From Streptomyces sp. NBC_01255 (GTDB lineage: Bacteria; Actinomycetota; Actinomycetes; Streptomycetales; Streptomycetaceae), in assembly GCF_036226445.1 (NCBI RefSeq), contig NZ_CP108474.1:6572001-6636000 (forward strand): a stretch of 64,000 bases of DNA, given 5' to 3'. Position 1 is the stretch's first letter. Each line of letters begins with the position of its first letter. The notes beneath the pieces are model-generated. The model was not told where the DNA came from and did no database searches. It was given only the letters and a program-made list of their open reading frames with translations. This document shows, in pieces, positions 1-8,404 of the stretch. A program made the translations under genes and the position numbers.

Positions 1-275
1 TATGCCGACGGGGAAAGAGTGTGCGCGGCGACAGGGAATACCGGGGCATAGGGGTTGGTATTGAGGTGTTCACATAGTGAGAACATGCAGTTCCGCTAAG
101 GGGCTTGAGGTTTTTTGGTACTGACGGTCCGCTGAGCGAACTCTCCGGATATCGGACAGTGGCAGAAACCTCAGCGGACGAATCAGCCCTTCCGTTCCTC
201 TCGATTTCTCCCCGTTCACCTCCCGAACGAAGATCACGGAGAGTGACAGTGGGCGGAATCGAAGAGGGGACGACG
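1..275. other. Intergenic left edge, no gene recognised
   Basis: This stretch is less GC-rich than the rest of the window and no convincing gene is visible. It holds two inverted repeats. GTTCACATAGTGAGAAC (68-84) is an imperfect dyad of operator type. GTCCGCTGAG (127-136) recurs inverted as CTCAGCGGAC (170-179), 33 bases apart. They may belong to the control region of a gene to the left of the window; that cannot be tested here. Confidence 0.4.
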
Positions 276-307
276 AAGGGGCGGCACCCTGCCGGGTGCC
301 GCCCCTT
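276..307 (-). terminator. Perfect 14-bp stem terminator
   Basis: A perfect inverted repeat has 14-base arms (AAGGGGCGGCACCC and its complement) around a TGCC loop. It lies 19 bases past the stop codon of the minus-strand thioesterase gene. No U-tract follows, as is usual for Streptomyces terminators. Confidence 0.8.
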
Positions 308-326
308 GATCGTCGGTCCGTGTGCG

Positions 327-812
327 TCAGCCGCCCGCGACGATCCCCGCGTCCTTCGCCGTGACCTCGCGCAGCAGGCAGGTCAGCCGAGCCGAGCAGA
401 CCCGCCTGCCCTCCTCGTCGCTGATCACGATCTCGTACGTGGCGGTGGACCGCCCGCGGTGCACGGGGGTCGCCACGCCCGTCACGAGGCCGCTGCGCAC
501 CCCGCGGTGATGGGTGCAGTTGAGGTCGACGCCGACCGCGATCCTGGACACCCCGCCGTGCAGCATCGAGCCGATGGAGCCCAGCGTCTCGGCGAGCACC
601 GCGGAGGCGCCGCCGTGCAGCAGCCCGTACGGCTGCGTGTTGCCCTCCACCGGCATCGTGCCGACGACCCGCTCGGCCGAGGCCTCCAGGATCTGCACGC
701 CCATCCGGTTGCCGAGGTGCCCGGCGGAGAAGAGCGCGGGCAGGTCGACTCCCAGTGCCGCGTACTCGTCGATGACCTCCTGCGGGAACTTCACGTGCTG
801 CTGTTCGCCCAT
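327..812 (-). CDS. PaaI-type hotdog-fold thioesterase
   Basis: A 161-residue protein with the single hotdog fold of small acyl-CoA thioesterases (PaaI / 4HBT family, usually 130-170 aa). The HGGASAVLAETLGS segment near residue 60 matches the family's HGG...A..E/D motif on the central helix, where substrate carbonyl and catalytic acid lie. A VGVDLNCTHHRGVRSG-type strand follows. It probably hydrolyses a CoA thioester in the cytosol; the substrate cannot be told. The ATG at 812 was chosen because the hotdog domain begins soon after it. It lies 62 bases downstream of the oxidoreductase gene on the same strand, so the two are probably co-transcribed, and a strong terminator follows. Confidence 0.85.
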   Translation of the reverse strand: MGEQQHVKFPQEVIDEYAALGVDLPALFSAGHLGNRMGVQILEASAERVVGTMPVEGNTQPYGLLHGGASAVLAETLGSIGSMLHGGVSRIAVGVDLNCTHHRGVRSGLVTGVATPVHRGRSTATYEIVISDEEGRRVCSARLTCLLREVTAKDAGIVAGG

Positions 813-874
813 GGACCGGCTCCGTTCGTCTCTGTACGGCTGCGTGTCGCGTTCCGACCCGCCTGAGCAAACGC

Positions 875-3157
875 TTAGGCGGACTGCGATTGTTCCAGAC
901 GGACGATCACGGACTTGCTGGCGGGTGTGTTGCTGACGTCCGCCGTGGACTCCAGCGGGACGAGCACGTTCGTCTCCGGGTAGTAGGCCGCCGCACAGCC
1001 CCGCGACGTCGGGTAGTGCACCACCCGGAAGCCGGGCGCCCGCCGCTCGGTCCCGTCCGTCCACTCGCTCACCAGATCCGTGTACGCCCCGTCGGCGAGC
1101 CCGAGCGCCGCCGCGTCCTCGGGGTGGACGAGGACGACCCGGCGGCCGCCCTTGATGCCCCGGTAGCGGTCGTCCAGGCCGTAGATCGTGGTGTTGTACT
1201 GGTCGTGCGAGCGGAGCGTCTGGAGCAGCAGCCGGCCCTCCGGCACCTTCGGGTACTCGACGGGCGCGGCCGTGAAGTTGGCCTTGCCGGTCTTCGTGGG
1301 GAAGCGGCGCTCGTCGCGCGGGCCGTGCGGCAGCGCGAAGCCGCCGGCGTTCGCCGCGAGACGGGCGTTGAAGTCCTCGAAACCGGGCACCACGCGCGCG
1401 ATGCGGTCCCGGATCGTGGCGTAGTCGGCCTCGAACTCCTCCCAGGGCGTGGCGGATCCGTCCCCGAGGGCGGCCCGCGCCATGCGCGCCACGATCGCCG
1501 GCTCGGACAGCAGGTGCGGGCTCGCCGGCGGCAGATTGCCGCGCGAGGCGTGCACCAGACTCATCGAGTCCTCGACCGTCACGATCTGGCGGCCGCTCTT
1601 CTGCACGTCCTTGTCCGTGCGCCCGAGCGTGGGCAGGATCAGCGCGCGCGTGCCCGTGACCGCGTGCGAGCGGTTCAGCTTCGTCGAGACATGGACGGTC
1701 AGCCGGGCCTGCCGCATCGCCGCCTCCGTCACCTCCGTGTCGGGGGTCGCCCCCACGAAGTTGCCGCCCATCGCGAAGAACACCTTCGCCTCGCCGTCGC
1801 GCAGCGCCTGGATCGAGCGGACCACGTCGTAGCCGTGGTGGCGCGGCGAGACGATCCCGAACTCCTTGTCCAGGGCGTCGAGGAAGGCCGGCGCGGGGCG
1901 CTCGAAGATCCCCATCGTCCGGTCGCCCTGCACGTTCGAATGGCCCCGCACCGGGCACACGCCCGCGCCCGGCCGCCCGATGTTCCCGCGCAGCAGAAGG
2001 AAGTTGACCACCTCGCGGATGGTCGGCACGGAGTGCTTGTGCTGGGTGAGGCCCATCGCCCAGCAGACGATCGTCCGCTCCGACGCGAGCACCATCTCCA
2101 GGGCCCGTTCGATCTCGGCGCGGTCGAGACCGGTCGCGGCGAGCGTCTCGTCCCAGTCGGCCGCCCGCGCCGCCGCCGTGAACTCCTCGTACCCGTGGGT
2201 GTGTTCCCGTACGAACTCCTCGTCGACCGCCCCGGGCGTCTCCAGTACCAGCTTGTTGAGGAGCCGGAAGAGGGCCTGGTCGCCGCCTATCCGGATCTGG
2301 AGGAAGAGGTCGGTGAGCGCGGCGCCCTTGAGCATGCCCTGCGGGGTCTGCGGGTTCTTGAACTTCTCCAGACCGGCCTCGGGCAGCGGATTGACCGAGA
2401 TGATCTTCGCGCCCGCGGCCTTCGCCTTCTCCAGGGCGGAGAGCATCCGGGGGTGGTTCGTGCCCGGGTTCTGCCCCGCCACGACGATCAGGTCGGCCCG
2501 GTGCAGGTCCTCAAGGGAGACGCTGCCCTTGCCGATCCCGATGGTCTCGGTCAGCGCCGAACCGGAGGACTCGTGGCACATGTTGGAGCAGTCCGGCAGG
2601 TTGTTCGTGCCGAACTCGCGGGCGAAGAGCTGGAGCAGGAACGCGGCCTCGTTGCTGGTCCGGCCCGACGTGTAGAACAGCGCCTCGTCGGGGGAGCCCA
2701 GGGCCCGGAGCTCCTCGGCGATGATCGCGAAGGCCCGCTCCCAGGTCACCGGCTCGTACCGCTCGCCGCCCTCCGGCAGCAGCATGGGCTGGGTGATCCG
2801 GCCCTGCTGGCCCAGCCAGTACCCGCTGCGGGTCGCCAGGTCCGCCACCGGATGCGCGGCGAAGAACTCCGGGGTCACCCGGCGCAGCGTCGCCTCCTCG
2901 GCGACCGCCTTCGCGCCGTTCTCGCAGAACTCGGCGACGTGCCTCTTGTCCTCCTCCGGCCACGCGCAGCCGGGGCAGTCGAAGCCGTCCTTCTGGTTGA
3001 CCTTGAGCAGGGTGCGCGCGGTGCGCCGCAGCCCCATCTGCTCCCGCGCGATCCGCAGCGTGTGCCCGATGGCGGGCAGGCCCGCTGCGGCGTGCTGCGG
3101 CGGCGTGACCTGCGGTGCGTCCTGTACCGGGTCACCGGCCGGGGGCTTGCTGACCAT
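875..3157 (-). CDS. FdhF/YdeP-family molybdopterin oxidoreductase
   Basis: A 760-residue protein of the formate-dehydrogenase-alpha-like family that includes E. coli YdeP; length is typical. Near the N-terminus is DGFDCPGCAWPE (Cys61, Cys64), a hallmark of this subgroup, which lacks a full four-cysteine ferredoxin-type cluster motif. The GRTSNEAAFLLQLFAR and NMCHESSG segments (about residues 165-200) belong to the Mo-bis-MGD core. The C-terminal third is the dinucleotide-binding domain. It is a cytosolic redox enzyme; the true substrate of the family is not established, so formate is only a guess. ATG at 3157 has GGGAGAG upstream. It is divergent from polA across 136 bases. Confidence 0.88.
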   Translation of the reverse strand: MVSKPPAGDPVQDAPQVTPPQHAAAGLPAIGHTLRIAREQMGLRRTARTLLKVNQKDGFDCPGCAWPEEDKRHVAEFCENGAKAVAEEATLRRVTPEFFAAHPVADLATRSGYWLGQQGRITQPMLLPEGGERYEPVTWERAFAIIAEELRALGSPDEALFYTSGRTSNEAAFLLQLFAREFGTNNLPDCSNMCHESSGSALTETIGIGKGSVSLEDLHRADLIVVAGQNPGTNHPRMLSALEKAKAAGAKIISVNPLPEAGLEKFKNPQTPQGMLKGAALTDLFLQIRIGGDQALFRLLNKLVLETPGAVDEEFVREHTHGYEEFTAAARAADWDETLAATGLDRAEIERALEMVLASERTIVCWAMGLTQHKHSVPTIREVVNFLLLRGNIGRPGAGVCPVRGHSNVQGDRTMGIFERPAPAFLDALDKEFGIVSPRHHGYDVVRSIQALRDGEAKVFFAMGGNFVGATPDTEVTEAAMRQARLTVHVSTKLNRSHAVTGTRALILPTLGRTDKDVQKSGRQIVTVEDSMSLVHASRGNLPPASPHLLSEPAIVARMARAALGDGSATPWEEFEADYATIRDRIARVVPGFEDFNARLAANAGGFALPHGPRDERRFPTKTGKANFTAAPVEYPKVPEGRLLLQTLRSHDQYNTTIYGLDDRYRGIKGGRRVVLVHPEDAAALGLADGAYTDLVSEWTDGTERRAPGFRVVHYPTSRGCAAAYYPETNVLVPLESTADVSNTPASKSVIVRLEQSQSA

Positions 3158-3293
3158 CGCGCTCTCCCTTGAGCGGTAATCCTGTGGCGTACGTCTCCGA
3201 TCCTGTCACGCGCCACTGACGGAGGGGCGGGCCGGGCAGTGCGACGGGGCATGTGCGACCGGGAATGTCAGTGGGGCGTGGGAGGATCGTTCC

Positions 3294-6014
3294 GTGGCCG
3301 AGACAGCATCGAAGAAGACCGAGAAGACCGAAGCGGACCGCCCGCGACTCCTCCTCATGGACGGGCACTCCCTGGCGTACCGCGCGTTCTTCGCGCTGCC
3401 CGCGGAGAACTTCACCACCGCTACGGGCCAGCCGACGAACGCGATCTATGGTTTCGCCTCGATGCTGGCGAACACCCTCCGCGACGAGGCGCCCACGCAC
3501 TTCGCGGTGGCGTTCGACGTGTCCCGCAAGACCTGGCGGTCCGAGGAGTTCCCGGAGTACAAGGCGAACCGCTCGAAGACCCCCGACGAGTTCAAGGGGC
3601 AGGTCGAGCTGATCGGCGAGCTCCTCGACGCGATGAACGTGCCGCGCTTCGCCGTCGACGGCTTCGAGGCCGACGACGTCATCGCGACCCTCACCACCCA
3701 GGCCGAGGCCGAGGGCTTCGACGTCCGGATCTTCACCGGCGACCGGGACTCCTTCCAACTGGTCTCCGACCGCACCACCGTGATCTACCCCACCAAGGGC
3801 GTCTCCGAGGTCACCCACTTCACCCCGGAGAAGGTCCAGGAGAAGTACGGCCTGACCCCCTCGCAGTACCCCGACTTCGCCGCCCTGCGCGGCGACCCGT
3901 CCGACAACCTCCCCGGCATCCCCGGCGTCGGCGAGAAGACCGCCGCCAAGTGGATCAACCAGTTCGGTTCGTTCGACGAGCTCGTCGAACGCGCCGAGGA
4001 GGTCAAGGGCAAGGCCGGCCAGAACTTCCGCGACCACCTGGAGTCGGTGAAGCTCAACCGCCGCCTGACCGCGATGGTCACGGACGTCGAGCTGCCGAAG
4101 GGCGTCACGGACCTCGCCCGCGAGCCGTACGACCGCGGGGCGGTCGCCCTCGTCCTCGACACCCTGGAGATCCGCAACCCCTCGCTGCGCGAGCGGCTCC
4201 TCGCCGTCGACCCGGGTGCCGCCGAGGACACCGCCCCGGCCCCGGAGGCGGGCGTCGAGATCGACGGCACCGTCCTCGGCGCCGGCGAGCTCGCCCCCTG
4301 GCTCGCCGAGCACGGCGCCGAGCCCCTCGGCATCGCCACCGTCGACAGCTGGGCCCTCGGCACGGGGAACGTGAGCGAGGTCGCCCTCGCCGCCGCCGGG
4401 GGAGCCGCCGCCTGGTTCGAGCCCAGCGCCCTCGACGAGACCGACGAGCGGGCCTGGGCCGCGTGGATCGCCGACCCGGCCCGCCCGAAGGTCATGCACA
4501 ACGCCAAGGGCGCCATGCGGGTCTTCCCCGAGCACGGCTGGAGCATCGCGGGCGTCACCATGGACACCGCCCTCGCCGCCTACCTCGTCAAGCCAGGCCG
4601 GCGCTCCTTCGCGCTCGACGCGCTCTCCGTCGAGTACCTCCACCGCGAGCTCGCCCCGGCCGCCGCCGCCGACGGCCAGCTCGCCTTCGGCGCCGACGAC
4701 ACCGCCGAGGCCGAGGCCCTCATGACCCAGGCCCGCGCGGTCCTCGACCTCGCCGACGCCTTCGACGAGCGGCTCGGCGAGGTCGGGGCCCGCGAGCTCC
4801 TCCACGACGTCGAGCTGCCCACCTCCGTCCTCCTCGCCCGCCTGGAGCGGCACGGCATCGCCGCCGACCGCGACCACCTGGAGGCCATGGAGCAGCAGTT
4901 CGCCGGCGCCGTGCAGCAGGCCGTGAAGGAGGCGCACGCCTCCGTCGGCCACGAGTTCAACCTCGGCTCGCCCAAGCAGCTCCAGGAGGTCTTCTTCGGC
5001 GAGCTGAACCTGCCGAAGACCAAGAAGACCAAGACCGGGTACACGACGGACGCCGACGCGCTCGCCTGGCTGGCCGGCCAGACCGAGCACGACCTGCCCG
5101 TGATCATGCTCCGCCACCGCGAGCAGGCCCGGCTCCGCTCCACCGTCGAAGGCCTGATCAAGACCGTCGCCGCCGACGGCCGGATCCACACCACCTTCAG
5201 TCAGACGGTCGCTGCCACCGGACGCCTCTCGTCCACCGACCCGAACCTGCAGAACGTGCCGGTGCGCACGGACGAGGGCCGGGCCATCCGGCACGGCTTC
5301 GTCGTCGGCGAGGGCTACGAGGCCCTCATGACCGCCGACTACAGCCAGATCGAGCTGCGGGTCATGGCCCACCTCTCCGAGGACGAGGGCCTCATCGAGG
5401 CCTTCGCCTCCGGCGAGGACCTGCACACCACGGTCGCCTCCCAGGTCTTCGGTGTCGAGCGGTCCGCCGTCGACGCCGAGATGCGCCGCAAGATCAAGGC
5501 CATGTCGTACGGGCTGGCCTACGGCCTCTCCGCCTTCGGCCTCGCGCAGCAGCTGAGCATCGACCCGGGCGAGGCCGCCGGCCTGCGGGACACCTACTTC
5601 GAGCGCTTCGGCGGGGTACGGGACTACCTGCGCCGGGTCGTCGACGAGGCCCGCGCCACCGGCTACACGGAGACCATCCTCGGCCGCCGCCGCTACCTGC
5701 CGGACCTCAACAGCGACAACCGGCAGCGCCGCGAGTCCGCCGAGCGGATGGCGCTCAACGCCCCGATCCAGGGCACGGCCGCCGACATCGTCAAGGTCGC
5801 CATGCTCAATGTCGACAGGGCACTGACGGAGGCGGGCCTCGCCTCCCGGATGCTCCTCCAGGTCCACGACGAAATCGTGCTCGAACTCGCCCCCGGCGAG
5901 CGCGAGCAGGTCGAGGCCCTGGTCCGCGAACAGATGTCCGCCGCGGCAGACCTCCGAGCCCCACTCGACGTCTCCGTCGGCGTAGGCCACGACTGGGACT
6001 CGGCGGCCCACTGA
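3294..6014 (+). CDS. polA: DNA polymerase I
   Basis: A 906-residue family A polymerase, full length. Residues about 10-290 form the 5' nuclease (MDGHSLAYRAFFAL, then FTGDRDSFQLVS and the GVGEKTAAKW helix-hairpin-helix). Residues about 320-500 are a 3'-5' exonuclease-like domain whose acidic metal ligands are gone: HNAKGAMRV stands where E. coli has NLKYDRG. Proofreading is therefore probably absent, as in many Gram-positive PolA proteins. The polymerase carries motif A DYSQIELR (near residue 682), motif B RRKIKAMSYGLAYG and motif C QVHDEIVLE. It fills repair gaps, including those left by the UvrABC proteins encoded here. Start GTG follows GGGAGGATC at usual spacing. Confidence 0.97.
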   Translation: MAETASKKTEKTEADRPRLLLMDGHSLAYRAFFALPAENFTTATGQPTNAIYGFASMLANTLRDEAPTHFAVAFDVSRKTWRSEEFPEYKANRSKTPDEFKGQVELIGELLDAMNVPRFAVDGFEADDVIATLTTQAEAEGFDVRIFTGDRDSFQLVSDRTTVIYPTKGVSEVTHFTPEKVQEKYGLTPSQYPDFAALRGDPSDNLPGIPGVGEKTAAKWINQFGSFDELVERAEEVKGKAGQNFRDHLESVKLNRRLTAMVTDVELPKGVTDLAREPYDRGAVALVLDTLEIRNPSLRERLLAVDPGAAEDTAPAPEAGVEIDGTVLGAGELAPWLAEHGAEPLGIATVDSWALGTGNVSEVALAAAGGAAAWFEPSALDETDERAWAAWIADPARPKVMHNAKGAMRVFPEHGWSIAGVTMDTALAAYLVKPGRRSFALDALSVEYLHRELAPAAAADGQLAFGADDTAEAEALMTQARAVLDLADAFDERLGEVGARELLHDVELPTSVLLARLERHGIAADRDHLEAMEQQFAGAVQQAVKEAHASVGHEFNLGSPKQLQEVFFGELNLPKTKKTKTGYTTDADALAWLAGQTEHDLPVIMLRHREQARLRSTVEGLIKTVAADGRIHTTFSQTVAATGRLSSTDPNLQNVPVRTDEGRAIRHGFVVGEGYEALMTADYSQIELRVMAHLSEDEGLIEAFASGEDLHTTVASQVFGVERSAVDAEMRRKIKAMSYGLAYGLSAFGLAQQLSIDPGEAAGLRDTYFERFGGVRDYLRRVVDEARATGYTETILGRRRYLPDLNSDNRQRRESAERMALNAPIQGTAADIVKVAMLNVDRALTEAGLASRMLLQVHDEIVLELAPGEREQVEALVREQMSAAADLRAPLDVSVGVGHDWDSAAH

Positions 6015-6051
6015 CGCAGGGGGCGCGCGCCCACAGTGCGGCCCGCCCGGG

Positions 6052-6219
6052 GTGTGGGCCCGCGCCTTGCCCGTGTGGGCCCGCGCCCGCCCGTGCGGGC
6101 CAGGCCCGCCGCGGGCCCCCGCTGTGGACCGTCGCCCCCCCGTGTGGGCAATCGTCCCGCAGGGCGGGACGGGTGGGCACACGGGACGGCGCCCCCTGCC
6201 GGGCCTAGGCTTCGGCGCC
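6052..6219 (+). repeat. Direct repeats plus hairpin repeat, copy A
   Basis: The 314-base gap after polA holds two linked structures. Three degenerate 18-21-bp direct repeats each begin GTGTGGGC or GTGCGGGC (6052, 6073, 6093). Then comes a long hairpin: outer arms CCCGTGTG (6139-6146) and CACACGGG (6178-6185), inner arms CGTCCCGC (6153-6160) and GCGGGACG (6164-6171), followed by GACGGCGCCCCCTGCCGGG and CCTAGGC. The hairpin and its 3' flank recur twice near 58.1-58.3 kb. It could serve as the polA terminator. The rest of the gap, to 6328, should hold the promoter of the next gene, but no clear boxes were found. Confidence 0.8.
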
Positions 6220-6328
6220 GGTACGGTACGTCCCCGGGCCCGCGACCAGTGCGGACCGGTCCTGGGATGTGCGCCAGGTGGACCAGTCAGGGGGCGGGCC
6301 GACGGTCGGGCTCCCAACACTGGGGAGC

Positions 6329-7411
6329 ATGATCACGAGCCGCCGCTCCCGCCTCCGGGCCTGGGCCCTCCTAGGGGCGCTCCTCGGAGCATCGGGCACC
6401 ACCTGGCCCGCCGAGGCACACCAGGCCCCCGCCCTCTGCACCTCGTCCCAAGACCCCGCCCTGGCGACCCGGATGTCCCAGGACATCGTCGCCGCACTCA
6501 AGGACCGCGACGCCACGGTCTCGGTCGCCGTCCACGACCCCCGGCGCGGGCTGCGCTGCGGGCTCGGCGACGCCCGGCTCTACGACTCCGCCGGCATCGC
6601 CAAGGTCCTCATCATGCAGGCCGTCCTCGGGCCGGCCGAGGAGCTGGGCCGCGCGCCCACCCGGCTGGAGGCCCAGCGGATGAAGGCCATGATCACCCGC
6701 TCCGACAACACCTCCGCCACCGACCTGTGGCAGGGACTCTCGCGCGCCCGGCTGAACAGGGTGCTCCGCGAGGCCGGCGCCCAGGACACCGTCCTCGGCC
6801 ACGACCGCTACTGGGGCCTCACCCGCACCACCGCCCGCGACCAACTGGCCCTGCTCGCCGCCGTCTCCCGCCGCACCGAGGCGCTCACCCTGATGGGGCA
6901 GGTCGTCAGCAGCCAGGCCTGGGGCGTCACCGCGGGCGCGCCCCGCACGGTCAAGGTCCACCTCAAGAACGGCTGGCTGCCCCGCGCCACCCACGAGTGG
7001 CGCGTCCACAGCATCGGCATCGTCCGCGGCACGGGCACGGGCACGGGCACGGGCACCACCACCGGCACCGGCAGCGCCGTCGTCGACTACCGGATGGCCC
7101 TCCTGAGCCACGACAACCCCACCATGCGGTACGGAGTGCGCACCTTGGAGGGGATCGCCCTCGCCGTGCACCGCGGACTCGCGGGCAGCACGGCGGCCCG
7201 CGGATTCACCCCCGGGGACAGGATCAGCGAGACCCCGGACGGGAGCGCTCCGCGCGGCGAACCGGGGCCTCGCCCTCCGGCGCCGGGTGGGACGTGGCCG
7301 GGGCACCGGCCGCAGGAGTGGGGGACGTACCCAGGAGCCGTGCCCCCGTCCCGTACAGCACGAGCCCGACGGCGAGCCCCGCGCCGGCTCCGAAGCATGC
7401 CGTCGGAATGA
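6329..7411 (+). CDS. Secreted serine hydrolase of beta-lactamase fold with Gly in place of the nucleophile
   Basis: The 360-residue product starts with a signal peptide (MITSRRSRLRAWALLGALLG...AEA). The body matches class A beta-lactamase-like hydrolases: SDN motif in MITRSDNTSATDLW, and a KNGW variant of KTG. The SxxK box, however, reads YDSAGIAK, so the residue three before Lys92 is Gly89 (codon GGC, 6593-6595) instead of serine. It may be a non-catalytic binding protein. A Gly-Thr repeat lies near residue 235. The last about 60 residues are Pro/Arg-rich, overlap the convergent gene by 188 bases, and look like run-on past an eroded stop. ATG 6329 was chosen for the signal peptide; an upstream GTG at 6269 is possible. 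Confidence 0.7.
   Translation: MITSRRSRLRAWALLGALLGASGTTWPAEAHQAPALCTSSQDPALATRMSQDIVAALKDRDATVSVAVHDPRRGLRCGLGDARLYDSAGIAKVLIMQAVLGPAEELGRAPTRLEAQRMKAMITRSDNTSATDLWQGLSRARLNRVLREAGAQDTVLGHDRYWGLTRTTARDQLALLAAVSRRTEALTLMGQVVSSQAWGVTAGAPRTVKVHLKNGWLPRATHEWRVHSIGIVRGTGTGTGTGTTTGTGSAVVDYRMALLSHDNPTMRYGVRTLEGIALAVHRGLAGSTAARGFTPGDRISETPDGSAPRGEPGPRPPAPGGTWPGHRPQEWGTYPGAVPPSRTARARRRAPRRLRSMPSE
7028..7075 (+). repeat. Hexanucleotide GGCACG tandem repeat
   Basis: Five near-perfect copies of GGCACG run into three variant copies (GGCACCACC, ACCGGCACC), coding for a Gly-Thr tract inside the serine hydrolase. Each six-base unit adds two residues and keeps the frame, so the length may vary between strains by slippage. 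Confidence 0.85.
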
Positions 7412-8129
7412 CGTCCAGGGGCGTCTCGATCCGGTTCCAGCCCCAGTACGCGGCCCAGCGCAGCACCCGGTGGGCCACCCCGGCGAGGACGCAGCCGCCG
7501 ATGAGGCCGACCGCGACGAGCCGCCCCCGCCGGCCCGGGACCGGGATCCGGGCGGGCAGCTCGGTGTCCGGCGCGGTGGAGCGCAGCGCCCGGAACGTGA
7601 ACCAGCAGAGGAGCCCCAGGGCCAGCGCGGAACCCCCGTACTGCGCGTAGAGGTAGACGGGGAACCCGGCCACGAGCTCGCCGAGGAAGGGGATCGCCCG
7701 CGTGCCCCAACGGTCGATGTGGGTGAAGGAGTCCCACACCACGTGGGTCGTCGAACCGACCACCGCGGAGAGGAAGAACCAGCCGGCGAGCACCGCCGTG
7801 TGCCGGTCCCGCCAGGGACGTCCCCGTACGAGCCCGTACACCCGCCCGCGCCACCGGGCGGGCAGCAGCGCGACGAGCGGCTCGCGCACGGTCAGCCACA
7901 GGGCCACAAGGGTCGCGGTGATCAGCACGTCGGCCGTGACGATCCCGACGGGGGAGTGGGTGACGTCGCCGAAGGCCATCGCCCCGGGCACCGCCGTGGC
8001 CGCGAAGTAGGTCATGTCGGGCGCGAAGGAACCCGCGACGAGAGCGGAGGCGACCAGCGGTCCGCGCGCGGTCCCGTCACGGCGCAGCCCGGGCAGGACG
8101 GCGGCGGCATGGCTGAGCGTGAACGGCAA
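7224..8129 (-). CDS. DUF4184 family membrane protein
   Basis: A 301-residue integral membrane protein with about six hydrophobic segments. It opens with LPFTLSHAAAVLPGL, the signature N-terminus of DUF4184 proteins; histidines in SHAA, STTHVVWDSFTH and nearby suggest metal binding like other YdjM/DUF4184 putative metal-dependent hydrolases, but no activity is established. I placed the start at the TTG at 8129 because GGGAG sits seven bases ahead and the family begins exactly there; an in-frame start at 8252 would add about 40 unlikely residues. The C-terminal Arg/Pro-rich tail overlaps the convergent hydrolase gene. Confidence 0.75.
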   Translation of the reverse strand: MPFTLSHAAAVLPGLRRDGTARGPLVASALVAGSFAPDMTYFAATAVPGAMAFGDVTHSPVGIVTADVLITATLVALWLTVREPLVALLPARWRGRVYGLVRGRPWRDRHTAVLAGWFFLSAVVGSTTHVVWDSFTHIDRWGTRAIPFLGELVAGFPVYLYAQYGGSALALGLLCWFTFRALRSTAPDTELPARIPVPGRRGRLVAVGLIGGCVLAGVAHRVLRWAAYWGWNRIETPLDVIPTACFGAGAGLAVGLVLYGTGARLLGTSPTPAAGAPATSHPAPEGEAPVRRAERSRPGSR

Positions 8130-8404
8130 CGGGAGCTCCCACTCGGTTCCGGTGGTGACGGCCGCGGCGGAACGGCCGCAGTGCAAGAGGGTCAGGACCC
8201 GCAGGTCGGTTCCCGTCCCGAGCCGGTCAGCCCGTATACGTGAGGAGGCCACCGGTCCGGGTCCGATCGCCAGGAGGCCGAGAGGTGACGAAAGCGTGAA
8301 ACACGGTCAGGCGTCAGTGCCCGGTGGTCCGGAGTTGGCATAGGGTCGCCAGAGGTCACACGCGGGGAGCGTGGGACTCAGTCGATGGGGAGGGGACCAC
8401 AGGT

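Noticed and set aside
3294..6014. Loss of PolA proofreading as a novelty
   Set aside because: Loss of the exonuclease acidic residues is common in Gram-positive PolA proteins.
3132..6320. Long open frame of about 1060 codons on the strand opposite polA
   Set aside because: A shadow of the GC-rich codon pattern of polA; low-complexity composition and no domain.
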